The notes beneath the pieces are model-generated. The model searched no databases. It had not been told where the DNA came from and worked only from the letters and a program-made list of their open reading frames with translations. Made by a program: the position numbers and the translations under genes. Of a stretch of DNA of 24,967 bases, positions 1 to 7,063 are shown piece by piece; the first letter of the stretch is position 1; each line of letters starts with the position of its first letter. The stretch covers positions 1 through 24,967 of the forward strand of contig JBFWRL010000079.1 in the NCBI GenBank assembly GCA_050248915.1, in the 5' to 3' direction. Source of the DNA: GCA-2770975 sp050248915 (GTDB taxonomy: Bacteria; Cyanobacteriota; Sericytochromatia; UBA7694).

Positions 1-132
1 GAACCCCAAGAAGAAGCCGTCTTGCCCCTTTTACTGCTTCGCCAAAGTATCGAAATAGAAATTGAAAACAAGATTGATGCCCTTCAGGTGTGCAGTCAAA
101 CTGCCAGAGAAGGATTCTGGATGGCGGCTTAG
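1..132 (+). CDS. C-terminal end of an unidentified protein (partial)
   Basis: Frame 1 is open from the window edge for 43 codons and closes with TAG at 130-132. The visible tail is rich in Leu and Glu with an alternating Ile/Glu stretch (IEIEIEN) and ends in FWMAA. It is too short to assign to a family. The next gene starts 31 nt downstream on the same strand, so the two could be co-transcribed. The reading frame is supported only by its openness and by natural-looking codon use, so confidence is moderate. Confidence 0.5.
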   Translation, partial: EPQEEAVLPLLLLRQSIEIEIENKIDALQVCSQTAREGFWMAA

Positions 133-163
133 CTGTTAAAATTAAGGCAACCCCTTTCTCCCA

Positions 164-1318
164 ATGGAGCAAATCTTGGCTGTAAACGACCCGTTGAGCA
201 AAAAATATCGTTGCACGCTTTGCTGCTTATTTCTGGTTATTGTAAATCTGACTGCTTTCCCAGTCAGGGCTCAAAAAACTGAACAGAGCCAAACTGCGCG
301 CCAGGAAGCTCTGAAGCAGCGTTTGGAACCCAAAGTTCAGACTTTTTTGAGCGATCCAGCCACCCAGGCACCGGGCTTACAAATCGGCGTGGTGACACCC
401 CAAGGCACAATCTATCTATCCTGGGGCTCTCTTAGCCATAGCAAAGATCAGCCGCCTCAGCCAGATACGATTTATGAGGTTGCCTCTCTGACCAAGCCCT
501 TTACAGCCCTTTTGTTGGCACAACTGGTTATTCAAGGACAAGTCAAATTATATGATTCGGTCAAACCCTGTTTGCCAACTGAAACCTCAGCTTGGTGTTA
601 TGGGGGCCAGGCCTTAACTTGGGCTGATCTCTTGACCCATTCCAGTGGTCTGCCTGCCCTGCCTGACAATCTCGACCTGAGGGATCCTCAATCCCCACGC
701 CGCTATGCCCCTCAGGATTTGGCTGCTTTTCTGCAGGGCTTTCAACGAACGCGTTCGGCCCCTGCAGGTTTTGCCTATTCGACCTTGGGCTATGGGCTTT
801 TAGGGGCTCTCTTGGCTGAAAAAACAGGTCTCAGCTTCCAGACCCAATTGGCACAGTTAACGGCCCAATTGGGGCTTCCTGATACCCGTTTGCAGCTCAG
901 CTCGGAACAATTTCTGCGCCTGGCGCCTGGATATATTCACACCCAGCTTGTGCCCTATTTTGCTGATGCGGGTGGATTGACGGCTTCTGGCGGTCTCAAA
1001 TCCAGCACCCGTGACCTTTTGCATTTTTTGGCCCAAATTTTGCAACTCAAACCTTCTGCCTGGGCACAGCCCTTGGCCTTGAGTATGACGTTAACAGGCC
1101 GCCGAGGTGCGCCATTTTGCCAAATGGCCTGGGGTTGGCAATATTTTGAATTTGGAAAGATCTATTGGCACAGTGGCTCTGCGGCGGGGGGCAAAGCGTT
1201 TATGGCCATTGATCCCCAGCAGAAAAACGGGGTGGTGATCCTGACTAATGCCCGTGTGATGGGGTTTAAATTTGAGCCGTTGGGCTTACATATTTTGGAG
1301 CAGCTCAAACACCTTTAA
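164..1318 (+). CDS. Serine beta-lactamase-like hydrolase (class C / PBP4*-EstB family)
   Basis: A 384-aa serine hydrolase of the beta-lactamase/transpeptidase-like superfamily. Visible motifs are the SxxK nucleophile motif SLTK (S108-K111), LTHSSGLP at 157-164, a Tyr motif YST (205-207, where YxN or YSN is commoner), GGLxSxxxDL around 270-285, and HSG (336-338) in place of KTG. The order and spacing fit the family. Members range from esterases and D-aminopeptidases to class C beta-lactamases, so the substrate cannot be told and a resistance role should not be assumed. A hydrophobic segment at about residues 18-36 ending VRAQ looks like a signal peptide, predicting a periplasmic or secreted enzyme. 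The ten residues before it are unusual. A TTG at codon 11 would give a more typical signal peptide, but I see no Shine-Dalgarno for it. The 3' end overlaps the convergent crcB gene by 4 nt. Confidence 0.85.
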   Translation: MEQILAVNDPLSKKYRCTLCCLFLVIVNLTAFPVRAQKTEQSQTARQEALKQRLEPKVQTFLSDPATQAPGLQIGVVTPQGTIYLSWGSLSHSKDQPPQPDTIYEVASLTKPFTALLLAQLVIQGQVKLYDSVKPCLPTETSAWCYGGQALTWADLLTHSSGLPALPDNLDLRDPQSPRRYAPQDLAAFLQGFQRTRSAPAGFAYSTLGYGLLGALLAEKTGLSFQTQLAQLTAQLGLPDTRLQLSSEQFLRLAPGYIHTQLVPYFADAGGLTASGGLKSSTRDLLHFLAQILQLKPSAWAQPLALSMTLTGRRGAPFCQMAWGWQYFEFGKIYWHSGSAAGGKAFMAIDPQQKNGVVILTNARVMGFKFEPLGLHILEQLKHL

Positions 1319-1719
1319 AGGCTGCGCAAAAAGTACTGGGTGCTGTGATAAGCCAGAGTTACTGCCAGCAGACTGCCAAAGAGATTCAAAGCCAGATTGA
1401 GCAAGGCAGCAAAGGGAAGGGCAGGGTGAGGAGAGAGCCAGAGTTGCAAAGTCTCTGCGCTAAAGGCCGAAAAGGTGGTAAAACCGCCCAAAAATCCCAC
1501 CATCAGCAGCAAATAAAGCGGGCCCGTGGTGGGCAAAAACTTGGCTGAATAAGCCAATAAAACCCCTGCCAGCATTGAGCCCAGACCATTGACCAAAAGC
1601 GTGCCCCAGGGAAAAAGGGGGTGCCATTGTCGCAACAGAGAAACCAAAAGATAGCGCAAAACAGAGCCAGAGGCCCCACCCAGTGCGACCCACAGTATTT
1701 TATCTGGCGAAAAAAGCAT
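1315..1719 (-). CDS. crcB: Fluoride ion channel CrcB/FluC
   Basis: A 134-aa protein, the usual size for the small dual-topology fluoride channel. Four hydrophobic segments are visible (about 9-29, 38-58, 67-90, 102-125). Family signatures are present: GGASGSVLRY near the N-terminus, GTLLVN with the conserved Asn44, and GGFTTFSAFS (78-87) carrying the TTFS segment and Phe residues that line the fluoride path. Known members are inner-membrane homodimers that expel fluoride. The gene converges on the upstream hydrolase with a 4-nt overlap. Its 5' region shares a divergent intergenic gap with the M15 peptidase gene. Fluoride riboswitches often precede crcB, but I could not assemble one here. Confidence 0.92.
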   Translation of the reverse strand: MLFSPDKILWVALGGASGSVLRYLLVSLLRQWHPLFPWGTLLVNGLGSMLAGVLLAYSAKFLPTTGPLYLLLMVGFLGGFTTFSAFSAETLQLWLSPHPALPFAALLNLALNLFGSLLAVTLAYHSTQYFLRSL

Positions 1720-1772
1720 AGCCCCATTTTATCACAGGCTTGGCAGGCCATCAGCAGGGCTCTTTGTGAAGT

Positions 1773-1796
1773 TAAACTTAAGCTAAATTAAGTTTA
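1773..1796. promoter_or_regulatory. AT-rich inverted repeat between divergent genes
   Basis: TAAACTTAA (1773-1781) and TTAAGTTTA (1788-1796) are perfect 9-bp inverted arms around a 6-nt spacer. The element lies in the 117-nt gap between the divergent crcB and M15 peptidase starts, where an operator would be expected. It is AT-only apart from one C/G pair per arm, so a weak cruciform or chance are alternatives. Confidence 0.35.
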
Positions 1797-1836
1797 TTTC
1801 TCGTCAGAGATCCCCTTTCAATGCCTAAAAAAAAGT

Positions 1837-2787
1837 ATGGGCGCATTATCTATTTACAATCCACAATCAGGCATTTCGATCGGGCAGGTCTCTCAACTGC
1901 TCGGGCGCGACGTTCAGCCTGTTTCGATGCCCCCGCGTCCTCCCCAAGCAGCTGCCCCGAGTTTTCAACCCGATGCCCTGCGGGTGACCCCCCGGCCTGG
2001 GATTCCTGCCAATGGCCTGTTGATGACCCCCGATTTACTCAAAAGCTGGAATATGCCCACCAAGCCCAATTTACCCACCCTTCCCAGCCTGCCATCAGCT
2101 CCCGTCCTGCCTCAGCGGCCCCAAACAGGCCAAAGTCAATTGCCCAGCTTGCCCCCACTGCCCAGACCGATTGTGGCTCCTGCTGTAGAGCCTGAAATGC
2201 CCGAAGACCCAGATGCGGAAATGGAAGATCCCGATCTGATTGACGCCCCCGATGAGCCCTCAGAAACGCAAACGTCGCCTTTGCCGAGTTTGCCCGGTCG
2301 CATTCCGCTGCCAATTCCCCGTCCCAAACCAGCCGTCCAAGACAATACCGCTGTGGCCACCAAACCCCGTCCCCAACATTATCCTGCCGGGATCCATGAT
2401 ACGGGCTTAAAAGACAAATATGGCCGCAAGATCAGCTTGACCGGTGAAGCCGAACGTGGCCTGCGCGAGGTTTTGGAGATTGCCAAAGCCAAAGGCATTC
2501 GGGTGGATGTCTTTTCTTCATACCGCAGTGTTGAACATCAGCGCGATCTGTTTAACAAAGCCGTCAAAAAATACGGTTCGGTGGCCAAAGCCCGCAAATG
2601 GGTGGCCCCCCCTGGTCACAGTCGCCATAATTTTGGCCAGGCGATTGATGTGCATATGTACCGCAATGGCAAAAAGATCTCCCAAAAAGAATTTGATGGC
2701 ATTATTGCCCAAGCGGGCATGTACCGCCCCATGTCGTGGGAAGGCTGGCATATTGAGCCGCTTTCGACCCGCAAAACCCGCAGATAG
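1837..2787 (+). CDS. M15-family D,D-carboxypeptidase-like protein with a long Pro-rich N-terminus
   Basis: 316 aa. The C-terminal part (about 195-308) is an M15/VanY-type zinc peptidase domain: SYRS (228-231), the SxHxxGxAxD signature realised as SRHNFGQAID (262-271) giving ligands His264 and Asp271, and WEGWH (301-305) giving catalytic Glu302 and ligand His305. Characterised relatives cleave D-Ala-D-Ala or other bonds in peptidoglycan stem peptides. Residues about 30-180 are a Pro-rich, low-complexity linker (many LPSLP-like units) with an acidic patch at 118-142. No signal peptide or membrane segment is visible, which is odd for a wall enzyme. The N-terminus reads as a short amphipathic stretch (IGQVSQLLGR). 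The start has no strong Shine-Dalgarno, so a different start is possible. The APH-type gene begins 16 nt after the stop, suggesting co-transcription. Confidence 0.85.
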   Translation: MGALSIYNPQSGISIGQVSQLLGRDVQPVSMPPRPPQAAAPSFQPDALRVTPRPGIPANGLLMTPDLLKSWNMPTKPNLPTLPSLPSAPVLPQRPQTGQSQLPSLPPLPRPIVAPAVEPEMPEDPDAEMEDPDLIDAPDEPSETQTSPLPSLPGRIPLPIPRPKPAVQDNTAVATKPRPQHYPAGIHDTGLKDKYGRKISLTGEAERGLREVLEIAKAKGIRVDVFSSYRSVEHQRDLFNKAVKKYGSVAKARKWVAPPGHSRHNFGQAIDVHMYRNGKKISQKEFDGIIAQAGMYRPMSWEGWHIEPLSTRKTRR

Positions 2788-2803
2788 ATCTTCGACACAG
2801 ACA

Positions 2804-3721
2804 ATGAGCCACGAACGCCCTTGGTTAAGTGAACGGGTGGTTTCTCCGGCTTTGGCAAAAACCCTGATTGAGAACCAATTTCCTGTTTTGGCTCCTGTGC
2901 AGATTGCGCCCTTGGGCACAGGTTGGGACAATACCGTTTATTCTGTCAATCAGACCTGGGCCTTTCGCTTTCCTCGCCGAGAAATGGCCTTAAGCCTGAT
3001 GGACACCGAATGGCAGCTTTTGGCCCATTTGGCCCCTCATTTGGCGCTTCAGATTCCTGTGCCGCGTTTTAATGGTCAGCCCAGCCCCGCTTTTGATTGG
3101 CCCTTTGCGGGTTTTTCGCTTGTGCCAGGGCAAACGGCCTGCCGGGCCCGGCTCAGTGGCTTACAGCGCCAGGCTCTTATCGTGCCGATGGCCGAATTTC
3201 TCAAAACCTTGCACCATTTTCCCTTGGCCCAGACCTTGGATTTGCCGCCTGATCACATGAAAAAAGTGGATGTGGCCCTGCGCGTGCCACAGATCATGGA
3301 GCGGCTTGCCCAGGCCCAGACACTGGGTTTGCTATCGAGTGATGCTCCCTGGCTGTCTTTTTTGGCTGATTTGCCCCCGGAAACACCGCTCAACCGCCCG
3401 CGCTGCTTGGTGCATGGTGATCTGTATATCCGCCACTTGGTGGTGGATCACGCGGGCCATTTGAACGGGGTGATCGATTGGGGAGATGCCCATTTGGGAG
3501 ATCCCGCTTGTGATTTTTCAGCTGTGTTTAGCCTCTTACCTCCCGAGACCCATGAGACATTCTGGCAGCACTATGGCCCAGTCAGTGCTGAGACCTTGAA
3601 ACTGGCCCGAATGCGTGCCATATTCCACAATTTAGCGCTCTTGCTCTATGCCTCAGATACCCGCGATGCCGATCTCGAACGCGAAGCGCGACAGGGTTTG
3701 GCTTGGTGTGCCGAGCCTTGA
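2804..3721 (+). CDS. APH-family phosphotransferase
   Basis: A 305-aa protein with an aminoglycoside-phosphotransferase-type kinase fold. Visible are LGTGWDNTVY (37-46) as the nucleotide-loop region, the catalytic-loop motif HGDLYIRHL (204-212; catalytic Asp206) and IDWGD (224-228; metal-binding Asp225). At the position of the canonical Asn in HGDxxxxN there is His211. I believe an RH at this place also occurs in other subfamilies of these kinases, so the protein is probably still active. The substrate is unknown: relatives phosphorylate aminoglycosides, macrolides, homoserine, choline and others, and resistance should not be inferred. The open frame extends upstream to 2444, but that part overlaps the M15 domain in another frame, and homology begins at MSHERPW, so ATG 2804 is chosen. 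Its ribosome-binding site is weak. Confidence 0.85.
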   Translation: MSHERPWLSERVVSPALAKTLIENQFPVLAPVQIAPLGTGWDNTVYSVNQTWAFRFPRREMALSLMDTEWQLLAHLAPHLALQIPVPRFNGQPSPAFDWPFAGFSLVPGQTACRARLSGLQRQALIVPMAEFLKTLHHFPLAQTLDLPPDHMKKVDVALRVPQIMERLAQAQTLGLLSSDAPWLSFLADLPPETPLNRPRCLVHGDLYIRHLVVDHAGHLNGVIDWGDAHLGDPACDFSAVFSLLPPETHETFWQHYGPVSAETLKLARMRAIFHNLALLLYASDTRDADLEREARQGLAWCAEP

Positions 3722-3742
3722 AATTGGCGCTTGAGCAAGGTA

Positions 3743-3773
3743 TGACCAATTGGGGATGGAGCTTTGACCAATT
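3743..3773. repeat. Direct repeat TGACCAATT, 22-bp spacing
   Basis: TGACCAATT occurs at 3743-3751 and 3765-3773. The starts are 22 bp apart, two helical turns, in the 130-nt gap before the acyltransferase gene. Tandem sites on one helix face would suit a regulator; the second copy contains a TTGACC that could serve as a -35. No convincing -10 follows at proper spacing, so function is uncertain. Confidence 0.3.
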
Positions 3774-3851
3774 TGTGACACAAAGGCCCTGCACGCTCTC
3801 TTACACTGAAACAGAACTTTACCACCGTGGATACTACCGAGGAAAATTCCC

Positions 3852-4769
3852 ATGTTGAGCTTTTTACCTGCGCCTCTGCTGGGGTGTTTAACCGCCAGTT
3901 TGATCGCCTTAAATACCCTTTTTTGGTTTTCGACTTTTTTGCCATTTATCCTGCTCAAATTCTTGCCTGTGCCTGCTTTGCAGCATTTTAGCACCTTGGC
4001 GCTGATTCAAATGGCCCAGAACTGGGTCAAGGGCAACAGCCGCATTATGCACCTCACCCAAACCACGCGTTGGGACATTCAGGGCCTCGCAGATTTGGAC
4101 ATGAATCATTCTTATCTGGTGATCAGCAATCACCGCTCTTGGACGGATATCTTTGTACTTCAACATGTCTTTAAAGGTCAGATTCCCTTTCTCAAGTTTT
4201 TTCTCAAACAGGAGCTGATCTGGGTGCCTGTCTTGGGCATTGCTTGGTGGGCCTTGGACTTTCCCTTTATGAAGCGCTATTCCCGTGCATTTCTGGAGAA
4301 ACACCCCGAAATGCGTGGCAAAGACATGAAGACCACCCGCCACCACTGCGAAAAATTTAAAAAATACCCGGTCTCGGTGATTAACTTTTTGGAAGGCACG
4401 CGCTTTAAACCCGAGAAAATGGCCAAACAACAGTCGCCTTACAAACACCTCTTGCGGCCCAAAGCGGGAGGGGTGGGGTTGGTGTTGGCAGCCATGGGTG
4501 AGACCCTGCATCAGGTTTTGGATGTGACTCTGCTCTACCCCCAAAACAGCCACAAGAAACTCTTCTGGGCACTTTTAAGTGGCCAATTGCCTGAGATTGT
4601 GGTGCGTGTGCAAACCCTGCCCATACCCGAAAATGTTGTGGGCCGCGACTATCTCTCTGACAGCGCCTACCAGGAACAGATCCAAACCTGGGTCAATACC
4701 CTTTGGCAAAACAAAGACCATGTGATTGCAGAGATCTTAAGTGAGCGGGGTCTTTCCAGTTCAAGTTAG
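3852..4769 (+). CDS. PlsC-type lysophospholipid acyltransferase (LCLAT1/YihG-like)
   Basis: 305 aa. A hydrophobic N-terminus (about 8-40) is a probable membrane anchor. Then come the acyltransferase motifs: I, NHRSWTD (93-99, the NHx4D catalytic pair His94/Asp99); II, FFLKQELIWVPVLG (116-129); III, FLEGTRF (179-185); and IV, LRPKAGGVGL (201-210). This order and the EGTR motif fit 1-acylglycerol-3-phosphate or lysophospholipid acyltransferases of the LCLAT1/YihG subgroup, which acylate lysophospholipids at the inner membrane. The exact acceptor is not determinable. The start has a good GAGGA ribosome-binding site 8 nt upstream. The gene appears to stand alone: gaps of 130 nt before it and 90 nt after it, the latter holding the transporter operon promoter region. 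Confidence 0.9.
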   Translation: MLSFLPAPLLGCLTASLIALNTLFWFSTFLPFILLKFLPVPALQHFSTLALIQMAQNWVKGNSRIMHLTQTTRWDIQGLADLDMNHSYLVISNHRSWTDIFVLQHVFKGQIPFLKFFLKQELIWVPVLGIAWWALDFPFMKRYSRAFLEKHPEMRGKDMKTTRHHCEKFKKYPVSVINFLEGTRFKPEKMAKQQSPYKHLLRPKAGGVGLVLAAMGETLHQVLDVTLLYPQNSHKKLFWALLSGQLPEIVVRVQTLPIPENVVGRDYLSDSAYQEQIQTWVNTLWQNKDHVIAEILSERGLSSSS

Positions 4770-4782
4770 CGGGCAGAGCAAA

Positions 4783-4812
4783 TTGAAACATGGGTTATAA
4801 TATGTTTATATC
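4783..4812 (+). promoter_or_regulatory. Candidate sigma70-type promoter of the transporter operon
   Basis: TTGAAA (4783-4788) is followed after 17-18 nt by TTATAT/TATATC (4806-4812), about 50 nt before the ATPase start. A perfect TATAAT at 4796-4801 lies between them but has no good -35 at 17 nt. The stretch 4796-4840 is markedly AT-rich against its surroundings, as expected for a promoter. No other gap exists within the next six genes, so it would drive the whole operon. Confidence 0.45.
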
Positions 4813-4859
4813 TAATTTAATCCAAATTTTAATTTGAAAAAGGCACTTCACAGTCCCCC

Positions 4860-5573
4860 ATGCTCGAAGCCCGTGACTTGGTTAAAACCTACCGCATGGC
4901 CCAACAAGAGGTTCAGGCCCTGCGGGGCGTGAGTTTTCGTGTCGGCGCTGGGGAAATGGTCGCGATTATGGGGCCGTCGGGCTCGGGCAAATCGACCCTG
5001 ATGACCCTGCTCGGCTGTCTGGATACCCCCACGGGAGGCAGTTTAAACCTCGATGGGGTGGATGTCAGCGCGGCCTCAGAAGTGCAATTGTCCCAGATTC
5101 GCAACCAAAAAATTGGCTTTGTCTTTCAGTCTTTTAATTTGCTCTCAGACATGACTTCGCTTGAAAATGTGGCCCTGCCGCTGTTTTATGCCCGTATTGC
5201 CAAAGCGGAGCGGTTGATGCGGGCCGAAAATGCCCTCAAACATGTCGGCTTGGGAGATCGTTTGGACCACACCCCGATTGAACTCTCGGGGGGGCAGCAA
5301 CAGCGTGTCAGTATTGCCCGTGCCCTGGTGAGCAAACCGGCCCTCTTGCTCGCGGATGAACCCACAGGAGCCTTGGATACCCGCACCAGTTATGAGATTA
5401 TGCGCCTTTTACAAGATCTCAATCATGAGGGATCAACCCTGGTGATCATTACCCACGAACCAGATATTGCCAAATGCTGCAAACGGGTGGTGGTGCTCAG
5501 AGATGGAAAAATTGAATCCGACACGCCCAATACCCCATGGCGGCCGGAATTGCCCGAGGAGGAAGAAACATGA
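4860..5573 (+). CDS. ABC transporter ATPase, MacB/LolD type
   Basis: A 237-aa complete nucleotide-binding domain: Walker A GPSGSGKST (38-46), Q-loop Gln90 in FVFQSFNLL, signature LSGGQQQRV (142-150), Walker B LLLADEP (162-168), D-loop GALD (170-173) and switch His199 in THE. The FQSFNLLxxxTxxENVxLPL pattern is typical of the MacB/LolD/FtsE-like subclass that powers FtsX-fold permeases by mechanotransmission. It energises the MacB-type permease encoded five genes later. No clear Shine-Dalgarno precedes the ATG. The stop overlaps the start of the TolC-family gene in an ATGA arrangement, indicating translational coupling. Confidence 0.93.
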   Translation: MLEARDLVKTYRMAQQEVQALRGVSFRVGAGEMVAIMGPSGSGKSTLMTLLGCLDTPTGGSLNLDGVDVSAASEVQLSQIRNQKIGFVFQSFNLLSDMTSLENVALPLFYARIAKAERLMRAENALKHVGLGDRLDHTPIELSGGQQQRVSIARALVSKPALLLADEPTGALDTRTSYEIMRLLQDLNHEGSTLVIITHEPDIAKCCKRVVVLRDGKIESDTPNTPWRPELPEEEET

Positions 5574-7063
5574 AGACCCGATTTTCACGTCGCCTGATGG
5601 GCGGATTTGTGCTCTGGGGCCTCTTGACGGGGCCTGTCTCCGCAGAAGTGCTGAAATTGAGTTTACAAGAGTGTATCGAACAGGCCTTGCGCACCAATTT
5701 AGGTTTACAGGCCAGTCGTTTTGCCCCCAAAATCAGCTTGCAAGAGCTGGAACAACAAAAGGCCCAATTTGGGCTCAAACTGGGGGCCGAAGCGGGAATT
5801 AACCAGAATGTTTCCCCCAATAATACCTCTTTTATCTCTGGGGGCTCGGTACTGGAGCAATTGCGCCAGAATTACAACTTGTTTTTGGAGCAGCAATTGG
5901 CCAGTGGGGGCAGTTTAAGATTGGCCTTGCAAAACGATGTGCTCAATACCAATTCCACGCGGGTCGATCTCAATCCGGCTTTTACCCCCGAATTTTCGCT
6001 GAGTTTGAGTCATTCGCTGCTGCGCAACAGCTTTAATGGGGGGCGCCAGATCACGCTGCGTGAGAACAGTTTAAAATCCGCTGAATATGCGCTCAAAGGC
6101 CAGGCCATAGATACTGTGGCCGAGGTGCAAGACGCCTATTGGAGTTTGGTTCTTTTTCGCCAGCGCTTGATGGTGCAAGAGCGCTCACTCAAAATTCTCG
6201 AAGATTTGTTGGCCATGAACCAAGAAAAGCTCAAAGCGGGTTTTATGTCGCGGATTGATCTCTTGCAAACCGAGGCCAATATTGCCGCCCGGCGAGCCAA
6301 TTTATTGGATGTGCGCCGCAACTTGGAAAACACCCAAGACCGCCTGAAACAACTCTTGAATCCCGGTGGCAAAGACCAGAGATTAAATTGGGACAGCGAA
6401 GTCGAACCCTCAGACCAACCGCTGTATCGCGCCTATCCCGTATCTGTGGACAAGAGTTATACCACGGCCTTGGCACAGCGGCCCGATTACCTCAGCCAAA
6501 CCCTGGCCCGCAACAATACCCAAATTCAAGCTGAGATCGCGGGCCAAAACCGCTTGCCCCAACTCAATCTGCAGGGCAGTTCGGGTTTACAGAGTCTCGA
6601 TGGCAATTTGGGGGGGGCCCTTGGCAAACTCTTTGGCTTTCAAAATTATTATTGGTCGCTGGGCCTAAACTTTGAAATGCCAGTGATCGGCAATAGCTTT
6701 GAAGCCATTTATGCCCAAGCCCAGTTAAACCTCGAACAACAAGAGGCGCGCTTGGCAGAAAGCCGCCAACAAATTCTCAGAGATGTGCGCATGGCCAGCC
6801 GCAATGTCGAAATGACGGCCCAACAGGTAGATGCCACGCGTTTGGCCAAGACCTTGGCCGAAGAGCAACTCAAGGCCCAAACCGAAAAGCTCAATCTCGG
6901 TCTGACCACCAATTTTCAGGTTCTGCAGTTTCAGAGCGATTTTGAATCTGCCAGTTTGGCGGAGGTCAATGCTGTGGTAGAAAATATTCGCGCGATTAAT
7001 CAGCTCCAGCGGGCTGAAGGCATTTTATTGGAGGCCGTAGGGCTGCAATGGGAAAAAATCTAA
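5570..7063 (+). CDS. TolC-family outer-membrane efflux/secretion channel
   Basis: 497 aa. An N-terminal signal peptide (positive MKTRFSRR, hydrophobic core, cleavage near VSA|EV at residue 25) is followed by LSLQECIEQALRTN, the hallmark start of the mature outer-membrane efflux protein fold. The typical two-fold repeat is visible: long helices around 185-280 (QDAYWSLVLF, then KLKAGFMSRIDLLQTEANIA) and again around 395-495 (the second ending KLNLGLTTNFQVLQFQSDF). The protein would form a trimeric channel across outer membrane and periplasm, docked by the adaptors encoded next. The start at 5570 is favoured by a strong GAGGAGG and by the ATGA overlap with the ATPase; an upstream in-frame ATG at 5537 lies inside the ATPase gene. 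A run of eight G (6610-6617) lies in the gene. It ends by overlapping the first adaptor by 16 nt. Confidence 0.93.
   Translation: MKTRFSRRLMGGFVLWGLLTGPVSAEVLKLSLQECIEQALRTNLGLQASRFAPKISLQELEQQKAQFGLKLGAEAGINQNVSPNNTSFISGGSVLEQLRQNYNLFLEQQLASGGSLRLALQNDVLNTNSTRVDLNPAFTPEFSLSLSHSLLRNSFNGGRQITLRENSLKSAEYALKGQAIDTVAEVQDAYWSLVLFRQRLMVQERSLKILEDLLAMNQEKLKAGFMSRIDLLQTEANIAARRANLLDVRRNLENTQDRLKQLLNPGGKDQRLNWDSEVEPSDQPLYRAYPVSVDKSYTTALAQRPDYLSQTLARNNTQIQAEIAGQNRLPQLNLQGSSGLQSLDGNLGGALGKLFGFQNYYWSLGLNFEMPVIGNSFEAIYAQAQLNLEQQEARLAESRQQILRDVRMASRNVEMTAQQVDATRLAKTLAEEQLKAQTEKLNLGLTTNFQVLQFQSDFESASLAEVNAVVENIRAINQLQRAEGILLEAVGLQWEKI

Noticed and set aside
1720..1836. Fluoride riboswitch upstream of crcB (minus strand)
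   Set aside because: A GCTGATGGCC segment resembles the 3' half of the crcB motif, but the matching 5' half (GGxGATGx..) is absent upstream and the pseudoknot pairing cannot be built. A covariance-model search would decide.
2444..2803. 120-codon N-terminal extension of the phosphotransferase reading frame
   Set aside because: It overlaps the M15 catalytic domain in another frame, has no family similarity, and homology starts at MSHERPW.
164..3721. Reading the beta-lactamase-like and APH-like genes as an antibiotic resistance island
   Set aside because: Both superfamilies are mostly non-resistance enzymes, key motifs differ from resistance enzymes (HSG for KTG, His211 for Asn), and there are no mobile-element signs.
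3909..4553. 214-codon reverse open frame opposite the acyltransferase
   Set aside because: Antisense shadow: the forward frame carries all four acyltransferase motifs, and the reverse product is His/Phe/Gln-rich with no recognisable domain.
4796..4801. Perfect TATAAT as the main -10 of the transporter operon
   Set aside because: No acceptable -35 at 16-18 nt and no TG extension, so the TTGAAA-based pair slightly downstream was preferred; both remain possible.
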